From Flemingiibacterium sp045632605 (GTDB lineage: Bacteria; Bacillota; Clostridia; Oscillospirales; CAG-272), in assembly GCA_045632605.1 (NCBI GenBank), contig JAZQXA010000003.1, positions 1-14,566 on the forward strand: DNA of 14,566 bases, given 5' to 3'. The notes below the pieces were generated by a model. It did not search any database. It was not told where the DNA came from and saw only the letters and a list, made by a program, of their open reading frames with translations. Made by a program: the position numbers and the translations under genes. Positions 7,495 to 13,634 of this stretch are shown here, piece by piece; the first letter of the stretch is position 1; each line of letters begins with the position of its first letter.

Positions 7495-7547
7495 AATCGC
7501 TTCATATTTTGCTGTCAATAATGACAGCAGATACGAAGCGATTTTTT
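7495..7547 (+). terminator. Terminator of the murD-PLP enzyme-CDF operon
   Basis: AATCGCTTC (7495-7503) pairs with GAAGCGATT (7535-7543), followed by more T residues to 7547. A second perfect stem, GCTGTCA/TGACAGC (7511-7517 and 7522-7528), sits inside the loop. It ends eight bases past the CDF stop and about 20 bases before the spoIIR start. Confidence 0.85.
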
Positions 7548-7565
7548 ATTATAACGGAGGTAATC

Positions 7566-8195
7566 ATGCAAAAACGACTCACCGTATTTTTACTTACATT
7601 TTCTATACTTACAGCCCTCATGCTGCCGATATCGGCATTTTTCCCGAGTGCACAAGACACATCACTTTACGACAACATAATCCGTCTGCACGTCCTTGCA
7701 AATTCAGATACAGCAGAAGACCAGACTATAAAATTAAAAGTCCGCGACGGAATACTCGACACCGTGTCAGAGCTGCTCTGCGGCGTAACCGACCGCACTG
7801 AAGCCGAAAATATCCTTCGCGAAAATCTTTCAACGCTTGAAAACACCGCAAACGAATCACTTCGAATCAACAAATCGCCATATACTGCCAAAGTGACTTT
7901 AACGAAAGAATCATATCCCGTGCGCACATATGAAAACTTCACACTCCCTGCCGGAACGTACACTTCCCTGCGTATCCTTATCGGTGAGGCAGACGGTCAA
8001 AACTGGTGGTGTGTGCTTTTTCCTCAACTCTGTATCGGAAAATCGCCCGACACTGCCTCACTATCCATAATCGACGACAGTACCCTTATCGAAGCAGGTT
8101 TAACTCCCTCTCAAATCAGAATCATCACCGGTGATTCACCGGATATCGTTGTAAAATTCCGCCTGCTTGAATTCTTTGAAAAGCTGTTCGGTTAA
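7566..8195 (+). CDS. spoIIR: Stage II sporulation protein R (SpoIIR)
   Basis: 209 residues. SpoIIR is made in the forespore under sigma-F and exported to the intermembrane space, where it triggers SpoIIGA to process pro-sigma-E in the mother cell. Seen: a basic start and a hydrophobic segment (about 5-25) that serves as signal peptide or anchor, then the family signature RLHVLANSDTAEDQTIKLKV (40-59) followed by RDGILDTV. The C-terminal part with the NWWCVLFPQLC segment is also typical of SpoIIR. The ATG at 7566 has a clear GGAGG six bases upstream; an in-frame ATG at 7509 lies within the terminator and is rejected. No clear sigma-F promoter could be picked out in the 78-base gap, which is mostly hairpin. 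Its presence indicates an organism able to sporulate, or recently so. Confidence 0.95.
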   Translation: MQKRLTVFLLTFSILTALMLPISAFFPSAQDTSLYDNIIRLHVLANSDTAEDQTIKLKVRDGILDTVSELLCGVTDRTEAENILRENLSTLENTANESLRINKSPYTAKVTLTKESYPVRTYENFTLPAGTYTSLRILIGEADGQNWWCVLFPQLCIGKSPDTASLSIIDDSTLIEAGLTPSQIRIITGDSPDIVVKFRLLEFFEKLFG

Positions 8196-8212
8196 AACAC
8201 AATTTCAATACA

Positions 8213-8249
8213 AAAAGAGCTGCTTTCAACTTTGGAAAACAGCTCTTTT
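8213..8249. terminator. Bidirectional terminator between spoIIR and the histidine kinase gene
   Basis: AAAAGAGCTG (8213-8222) pairs with CAGCTCTTTT (8240-8249). TTTC/GAAA pairing extends it inside the loop. T runs occur in both directions, which suits the convergent genes on either side. Confidence 0.85.
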
Positions 8250-8256
8250 GCCACAT

Positions 8257-9744
8257 TTAAAGCTCAAACCAAAACGTGGAGCCGACATCGGGTTTGCTTT
8301 CGACACCGTATTTTGCTCCGTGAAGCTCGAGGATGCCCTTTACTATTGAGAGTCCGAGTCCGGAGCCCATCTCGGCACGGCGGTGAAGCTTGTCCACCTT
8401 GTAGTATCTGTCCCAGATATTTGAAAGCTCATCGGGAGAGATTCCCTCGCCATGGTCAGTTACTTCAATCCGGACTGATTTTTTGACGCCGTTATCGATT
8501 ACACGCTGTGTAACAGTGACGGTTTTATCATAACCTGAATGGGTTATTGCGTTGTTAATGAAGTTATAAACCACCTGAAGAATACGTGTACGGTCAGCTT
8601 CAATCATAACCTCACAGTCAAAGTCAAAATCAATTTCCCAGCTGTCCTGCGAGGTCAGCTTTGAGAATCGGCCGATGACTTCACGAACTGTTTGTGTAAG
8701 ATTGAAAGGCTCGATGTTCAGTGCCTGGGTTCCGGACTGCAGTCTTGATATGTCCAGCACATCATTAACCAGCGAAGTAAGTCTGTTTGCCTCGTCAATT
8801 ATTATCTGAACATTTTCAGGAGTGTTTTCTCCCGGAATGTCACGCATTACCTCTGCATAGCCGGTTATCATCGTAAGCGGCGTACGCAGGTCGTGCGAAA
8901 TATTGGCAATCAGCTCACGCTGAAGTGCTTCAGTTTTCGAAAGCTCTGAGGCGGCGTATGATAACGTATCGGAAAGTTCAGCAATTTCCCGATATCCGTC
9001 TGCACGGAAATCTGCATTGTAATTTCCCGCAGCAAGCTGCTTTGCACTGTTGTTGATACGAACAATCGGCTTTGCAACACGTCTGGCAAGCAGAAGCGAA
9101 AGCAGTATCGCAAGCAGTGCCATTACCGCCGTAATTATTATGAGCTCTGTCTGCAATGTGCGAACCGTTGAGGCGACAGGCGATATCGTTGTATTGAGTA
9201 TCACAACAATATCTTCTCCGCGTGCTTCAGATTTTACAATCTTCGTATAGATAATGCTTTCGACTATATCATCCGATTCATCAAGCTCCGGGTCTGCTGG
9301 GCGGTATGTTTCACCCTCGAACGGGAAATCTGCCTGCTTATCAAGCCTGAACCGTGACAGCTTTTCGCCGCCCTCATCTTTAGCAAACGAATAAAGCATA
9401 TATACGTTTTTGGCTGACATTCCGTGGATGATGCACTCGGAGAGAGATTCCTCGGAAATCAGAATCTTTCCGGTTCTCTCAAAAACAAGAACGCAAACCT
9501 CTTTATCCTCGGCTATATTCTTTGAAACCTTCGCAAGCCTTTCGGGGGCGTTAATACTTCGGCTGATACTCTCCGCACTGCTTTTTATTTCGGCTATACG
9601 GACAGTCTTGTATATCTCCCCGAAGAAAACAACCTGAAACAGCCATAACAGTCCGAGCAGTAAAAAGAGAAACAGCATAAGATAACCGAAGAATTTCCAT
9701 TTGATTCCGAGATTTACTGTGTGTGCGCGTTTATTTCGTTTCAA
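8257..9744 (-). CDS. Membrane sensor histidine kinase
   Basis: 495 residues with the full layout of an OmpR-partner kinase. A first membrane segment lies at about 18-41, an extracellular sensor region at about 42-199, a second membrane segment at about 201-221 and a HAMP linker at about 222-275. The HisKA domain has the phospho-accepting His284 in NISHDLRTPLT. The HATPase domain has the N box (NFINNAITHS, 394-403), G1 (DHGEGIS, 430-436) and G2 (GSGLGLSIVKG, 460-470). The sensor region has no recognisable ligand motif, so the signal is unknown. The start is TTG at 9744, with AGGG seven bases upstream; it lies inside the end of the response regulator gene (14-base overlap), so translation is probably coupled. 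Confidence 0.95.
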   Translation of the reverse strand: MKRNKRAHTVNLGIKWKFFGYLMLFLFLLLGLLWLFQVVFFGEIYKTVRIAEIKSSAESISRSINAPERLAKVSKNIAEDKEVCVLVFERTGKILISEESLSECIIHGMSAKNVYMLYSFAKDEGGEKLSRFRLDKQADFPFEGETYRPADPELDESDDIVESIIYTKIVKSEARGEDIVVILNTTISPVASTVRTLQTELIIITAVMALLAILLSLLLARRVAKPIVRINNSAKQLAAGNYNADFRADGYREIAELSDTLSYAASELSKTEALQRELIANISHDLRTPLTMITGYAEVMRDIPGENTPENVQIIIDEANRLTSLVNDVLDISRLQSGTQALNIEPFNLTQTVREVIGRFSKLTSQDSWEIDFDFDCEVMIEADRTRILQVVYNFINNAITHSGYDKTVTVTQRVIDNGVKKSVRIEVTDHGEGISPDELSNIWDRYYKVDKLHRRAEMGSGLGLSIVKGILELHGAKYGVESKPDVGSTFWFEL

Positions 9745-10414
9745 ATCTGTACCCTACCCCTCGAAGCGTAACAACAAGTCCGGCATAAGCACCAAGACTC
9801 TTTCGAAGCAGCTTAACATGAGTGTCAAGCGTACGGTCATCGCCGTAAAAATCGTATCCCCAAACCTCTGTAATAAGCTTTTCTCGTGAAAGCGCTATGT
9901 TTCGGTTCTTCAGCATATAGAAAAACAAATCGTATTCCTTAGGCGACATATCCACCCGTTCACCGTCAACAAAAACAAGCCTTGCCGTAATGTCCGCACG
10001 AAGCCCCTCTATTTCGACAATATCGTGCTCCGGCTCCTTTTGTGTAACGCCTGTCTTCGTACGCTTCATTATGGCTTCGATTCGGAGCATAAGCTCTTTC
10101 GGCGAAAACGGCTTTACTACATAATCGTCGATTCCGAGTCCGAATCCGTTAATTTTGTCATATTCCTCACCGCGTGCGGAAAGCATGATAATAGGTGTGT
10201 CTTTAATTTTTCGTATTTCCCTGCAAGCGGAAAAGCCATCAAGCTCCGGCATCATAATGTCCATTATTATTATGTCAAAATCCTTTTCGCGGCAAAGCTT
10301 TACAGCTTCCATACCGTCTGCCGCTTCAGTAACCTCATGCGACTCAAACTCCGCATACTTGCAAATTAGCTTGCGTATCATTTCTTCGTCATCAACAGCA
10401 AGTATTTTATACAT
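9731..10414 (-). CDS. OmpR/PhoB-family response regulator
   Basis: 227 residues. The receiver domain (1 to about 118) has the acidic pocket Asp8/Asp9, the phosphorylated Asp52 in IIIMDIMMPELDG and the conserved Lys in DDYVVKPFSPKEL. The C-terminal winged-helix DNA-binding domain (about 130-227) ends with the typical SREKLITEVWGYDFYGDDRT (residues 183-202) and LDTHVKLLRKSLG stretch. The ATG at 10414 is preferred to one at 10438 because AAAGGAG lies just before it and the protein then starts at the usual MYKILAVDDE. It is co-transcribed with the overlapping kinase gene behind the promoter at 10450-10479. Target genes cannot be named; no ABC transporter or other usual partner lies beside it. Confidence 0.95.
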   Translation of the reverse strand: MYKILAVDDEEMIRKLICKYAEFESHEVTEAADGMEAVKLCREKDFDIIIMDIMMPELDGFSACREIRKIKDTPIIMLSARGEEYDKINGFGLGIDDYVVKPFSPKELMLRIEAIMKRTKTGVTQKEPEHDIVEIEGLRADITARLVFVDGERVDMSPKEYDLFFYMLKNRNIALSREKLITEVWGYDFYGDDRTLDTHVKLLRKSLGAYAGLVVTLRGVGYRFETK

Positions 10415-10449
10415 CACCAAAACTCCTTTCGGTTTCATTTCATACCTAT

Positions 10450-10479
10450 ATTATAACATTACTTCGAGCACGATTTCAA
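10450..10479 (-). promoter_or_regulatory. Promoter of the two-component system
   Basis: On the minus strand, TTGAAA (10479-10474) and a perfect TATAAT (10455-10450) are 18 bases apart, about 36 bases before the response regulator ATG. This lies downstream of the ndoA terminator, so the two-component genes have their own transcript. Confidence 0.7.
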
Positions 10480-10500
10480 GACACTTCGCGAAATGTTCAC

Positions 10501-10531
10501 AAAACAATTACCCGAACCACACGGTCCGGGT
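10501..10531 (-). terminator. Rho-independent terminator of ndoA
   Basis: On the minus strand ACCCGGACC pairs with GGTTCGGGT (one G-U pair) around the loop GTGT (10531-10510), followed by AATTGTTTTG. It lies 10 bases past the ndoA stop. Confidence 0.75.
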
Positions 10532-10540
10532 ATGTAGTCG

Positions 10541-10897
10541 TCACATTAAGGTTGTTTCAAGCCCAAAACTGACACCAATGGCATCGTTGACTTTCTTCAT
10601 CACACTGTCATCAAGATGCCCCATCTTCTCTTTAAGCCGCTGTTTGTCAATGGTGCGTATCTGCTCAAGCAGAATCACCGAATCCTTTGCAAGACCGAAA
10701 TGATCAGCGAGTACGTCAATGTGAGTCGGAAGCCGATTCTTTCCGACTTGAGAGGTAATGGCAGCCGCAATAACCGTCGGACTGTATTTGTTTCCGACAT
10801 CGTTCTGAACTATGAGTACCGGGCGCAGTCCGCCCTGCTCCGAGCCGACTACAGGACTCAGATCGGCGTAATAGATATCTCCGCGTTTTACAGTCAT
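10541..10897 (-). CDS. ndoA: MazF/PemK-family endoribonuclease (NdoA/EndoA type toxin)
   Basis: 118 residues, close in length and sequence to Bacillus NdoA (EndoA), an mRNA interferase that cuts single-stranded RNA at a short motif (UACAU in Bacillus). Seen: KRGDIYYADLSPVVGSEQGG (4-23) followed by the catalytic Arg25, PVLIVQND (26-33), the second catalytic residue Thr48 in AAITSQ, and ILLEQIRTIDKQRL (75-88). All are strongly conserved in this branch. The ATG at 10897 has GGAGAG nine bases upstream. In Bacillus the antitoxin gene lies directly upstream; here the 328 bases upstream hold no such gene, so the toxin appears to stand alone. It could be chromosomally neutralised from elsewhere or serve as a housekeeping RNase. 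Confidence 0.95.
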   Translation of the reverse strand: MTVKRGDIYYADLSPVVGSEQGGLRPVLIVQNDVGNKYSPTVIAAAITSQVGKNRLPTHIDVLADHFGLAKDSVILLEQIRTIDKQRLKEKMGHLDDSVMKKVNDAIGVSFGLETTLM

Positions 10898-11161
10898 GAA
10901 AATTCACTCTCCATGCTTTTTATTTTACGTCATTATTTTTTACCCGAAGCAGGAGTTTTAATCATGCTGAAAAAATATTTTACAGACCGATAAATTCCTC
11001 CTCTATCATATTATTACAGCCGTAAAGCATCTGTGAATCTCACCGATTTGCCTATATGTAAATAACACCCGTTTTTTTGAAAAAAATCAGCCTCTTACCC
11101 TGTGAAAATGCAAGTAGCCATACCTTACTCAAATTTGATAGATTATTACCCATACAGGATA
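10898..11161. other. Intergenic region between ndoA and the putative glycosidase gene
   Basis: No credible gene is visible on either strand. On the minus strand a GAGGAGG (near 10998-11004) is followed only by very short frames (for example nine codons MIEEEFIGL and ten codons MIKTPASGKK), with no antitoxin-like sequence. A T7-G-A7 inverted repeat lies near 11071-11085. A weak minus-strand promoter-like pair (TTCACA then TAATAT 18 bases on, about 11037-11008) may serve ndoA, but I would not rely on it. Confidence 0.4.
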
Positions 11162-11190
11162 TTGACACATCATAAAAGTTCTGTTATAAT
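11162..11190 (+). promoter_or_regulatory. Consensus sigma-A promoter for the putative glycosidase gene
   Basis: A perfect TTGACA (11162-11167), a 17-base spacer and a perfect TATAAT (11185-11190) lie just upstream of a strong AAGGAGG ribosome site and the ATG at 11226. This predicts high basal expression unless a repressor acts. Confidence 0.9.
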
Positions 11191-11225
11191 CAGCTTGAGA
11201 AATATATATCAAGGAGGAAACAATT

Positions 11226-13382
11226 ATGCCTGCAATCATTCTCGAAAACGAAAAATTCTCGCTTGCAATCTCAAGCGACGGCAAAGCAGAATCTCTTATT
11301 CTAAAATCAAATAATACCGAGCTCCTTTCAAAAACCGAGCCTCTTCCTTTCTTTACCCTTACCGAAGAACGCCCGTATAACAACGAAATAAAGCTCGCTC
11401 ACCCCAATAAACGTACCACTTTCAAAGCAAACCGTGTCCGCTATGAGGACGGCAAGCTTATTGTCGGCTTTGAGCTTATTGAATTCGAGGCTGTTGTGGA
11501 TGTCAAAATTGCCCCCCGTTACATAACCTTCACACTTGTGGACTTCATCACGCCAGACGACGTATACGGCATCGGCGTTCTTCCCATAGAACTGCCCGTA
11601 TATGAGTTCCGCCTTGTACAGCTTCCGCTTATTCACCGCGAACGCTTCGGCGAATGGCTTAACGTAATGTGGGATGACACCGCCGCGGTTAATGTTCTCG
11701 CTGCTTGCCCCTATCCGAGAATAGAATCGGAAGAACACAAGGACTACCGCATACTATACGGTGAAACACTCCGCGACGTAAAATTAAAAGATGCGGGGGT
11801 TGCCCTTATTGTTTCCGCGCCTGATGAGCTGCTCGACGGCATTGACGCTCTCGAAAGAGATTACGGTCTGCCGCTTGGCGTTGAAAGCCGCCGTTCGGGA
11901 CTCCTCAACAGCTCAAAAATGTGTGCTGTCAATTTAAGGCCAGATAATGTTGACAAGTTCATAGAAAACGCAAAGCGCTGCGGCCTTAAATTTATGAAGA
12001 TCTATTACCCAGACGTTTTGGCGTTAACATACAGCTATCGCACCACCGGCGAATATGACACCTTCCGCGAGGAGTATGTCAACGGTTACGATTCACTTGT
12101 TGAAATGCTCGATAAAATCCGTGCAGCGGGAATCATCCCCGGGCTGCACATTCTTCAGACACATATCGGTCTTGATTCACATTACCTCACCCCCGTTGCC
12201 GACCACAGGCTCAATAAAACAAAGCTTTTCACAATGTCAAAGCCTATCGGAACAGATGACACGGAAATATATGTTGAAGAAAACCCCGAAGGCTCACCGA
12301 AATATGAAAAGCTTCGCGTACTCACATTCATGGGCGAGCTTATCAGCTATGAATCGTTCACAACCGAACGTCCGTATAAGTTCACCGGCTGTAAGCGCGG
12401 ATTTAACAGTACAACCGTGAAAGCTCACGATATCGGAACAATCGGAGGCATTCTCGATCTGAGCGAATTTGGTGCAAACAGCGCATACATTGATCAGCGT
12501 ACATCGCTCCAGGATGAAGTTGCCGCAAACATCGCTCACCTTTACGATGCCGGCTTCGGATTTTTCTATTTCGACGGCTCTGAGGGAGCAATTCCTCCGT
12601 ATGAAATTTACGTTGCACTCTCCCAACTCAAGGTTTACGAAAAAACAAAGAATAAGCCGATCTTCTGTGAGGGTGCGGCAAAATCCCACTTCTCGTGGCA
12701 TATGCTTTCTGGCGGAAATGCATTCGACGTATGGCCGACAAAGATTTTCAAACAGATGATCGTAAAGCATCCTTTTGCTGAGGCACAGAGAATGGCAAAC
12801 GATTTCACCCGGGTTGACTTCGGCTGGTGGTCAAGCAGACCTGATCTGCGTCCCGATATGTATGAGTACGCAACCGCACTCGCTGCGTCATGGGACTGCC
12901 CCGGTTCGCTTGCCGCAGACACCGAAGCATTTGATAAATATCCCCGTTTCGATGATATTCTCGAGGTTCTGCGCCGTTGGGAGCTCGCTCGCGAAACCGG
13001 TTTTATAACTGATGAAATAAAGAAAGAGCTTCACAAAACTGACATTGAGCATACCCTGCTTATAAACGAACAAGGCGATCTCGAGCTCGTCGCCTGCGAG
13101 GAGATAAAGAATGCGGCAAACGGCGACGAACGTGTTACTGCATTTGTATTCGAGCGCGCCGGCAAAACATACGTATCCTGCTGGAACAATTACGGCTCTG
13201 TGAAAATATCTCTCCCGATAAGCGGTAATGTAAGCTATGTCAGGGATCTCGGCGGAGAAGAAACTCCCACTGAGCGCGACGGTGATAAGTTGATACTCCC
13301 GTTGGATTCCAAGAAATATCTCATCACCGAGCTTGCAAAGGATGAGCTTATTAAGGCTCTTGAGCTTGCAAAAATTATATAA
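11226..13382 (+). CDS. Putative intracellular glycoside hydrolase of unassigned family
   Basis: 718 residues, no signal peptide, so cytosolic. The layout suggests a glycosidase. An N-terminal beta-sandwich-like region (about 1-200) precedes an alpha/beta region that could be a (beta/alpha)8 barrel (about 230-590), with strand-end segments FMKIYYPDVL (256-265), IIPGLHILQTH (303-313), GFGFFYFDGSEG (443-454), PIFCEGAAKSHFSWH (478-492) and RVDFGWWSSRPDLRPD (529-544). A small beta-rich C-terminal domain follows (about 605-705). Asp450 and Glu482 are candidate catalytic residues, but this is guesswork from position. An inserted beta domain (about 338-405, with ELISYESF and FTGCKRGFNSTT) interrupts the barrel. 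I cannot place it in a named GH family; GH101/GH129-like or GH36-like relatives are possible. It has its own promoter, an AAGGAGG site and a terminator, and lies ahead of an AGE-family gene. Confidence 0.65.
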   Translation: MPAIILENEKFSLAISSDGKAESLILKSNNTELLSKTEPLPFFTLTEERPYNNEIKLAHPNKRTTFKANRVRYEDGKLIVGFELIEFEAVVDVKIAPRYITFTLVDFITPDDVYGIGVLPIELPVYEFRLVQLPLIHRERFGEWLNVMWDDTAAVNVLAACPYPRIESEEHKDYRILYGETLRDVKLKDAGVALIVSAPDELLDGIDALERDYGLPLGVESRRSGLLNSSKMCAVNLRPDNVDKFIENAKRCGLKFMKIYYPDVLALTYSYRTTGEYDTFREEYVNGYDSLVEMLDKIRAAGIIPGLHILQTHIGLDSHYLTPVADHRLNKTKLFTMSKPIGTDDTEIYVEENPEGSPKYEKLRVLTFMGELISYESFTTERPYKFTGCKRGFNSTTVKAHDIGTIGGILDLSEFGANSAYIDQRTSLQDEVAANIAHLYDAGFGFFYFDGSEGAIPPYEIYVALSQLKVYEKTKNKPIFCEGAAKSHFSWHMLSGGNAFDVWPTKIFKQMIVKHPFAEAQRMANDFTRVDFGWWSSRPDLRPDMYEYATALAASWDCPGSLAADTEAFDKYPRFDDILEVLRRWELARETGFITDEIKKELHKTDIEHTLLINEQGDLELVACEEIKNAANGDERVTAFVFERAGKTYVSCWNNYGSVKISLPISGNVSYVRDLGGEETPTERDGDKLILPLDSKKYLITELAKDELIKALELAKII

Positions 13383-13390
13383 CTAACGAA

Positions 13391-13424
13391 AAGAACCGTT
13401 TGTCTGACAAGCGGTTCTTTTTTT
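13391..13424 (+). terminator. Terminator of the putative glycosidase gene
   Basis: AAGAACCG (13391-13398) pairs with CGGTTCTT (13412-13419). The stem extends through TTTG/CAAG (one G-U pair) around the loop TCTGA and is followed by a run of T residues to 13424. It separates this gene's transcript from that of the next gene. Confidence 0.92.
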
Positions 13425-13538
13425 GTCCTGTCAGTTAAAAAAACGCCTAAAACAGTCTAAAAAGGCGACATATTTTGAAAATCACGTCTATAAATTGCTT
13501 CTCACGAATCAATATTTTGCTAAATTCTCTCTGTACTA

Positions 13539-13567
13539 TTGACAATTGACCAAATGAGTGATACAAT
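13539..13567 (+). promoter_or_regulatory. Sigma-A promoter of the AGE-family gene, with a tandem octamer
   Basis: A perfect TTGACA (13539-13544) and TACAAT (13562-13567) are 17 bases apart, giving a leader of about 60 bases. The octamer ACAATTGA occurs at 13542-13549, over the -35 box and spacer, and again at 13563-13570, over the -10 box. The copies are 21 bases apart, about two helical turns, which would suit a repressor binding one face of the DNA. Confidence 0.8.
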
Positions 13568-13634
13568 TGAAGAAGTGGTATATTATTTTGTAGATGGAGT
13601 AAGCAAATAAATATTTGATAAGGACTGATTTAAC

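Noticed and set aside
10963..10992. Tiny plus-strand frame MLKKYFTDR with AGGAG upstream
   Set aside because: Only nine codons, no sign of conservation or function, and no promoter seen; probably chance.
12294..12770. Minus-strand frame of 158 codons inside the putative glycosidase gene
   Set aside because: Antisense to a continuous 718-codon frame with promoter, ribosome site and terminator; no recognisable motifs.
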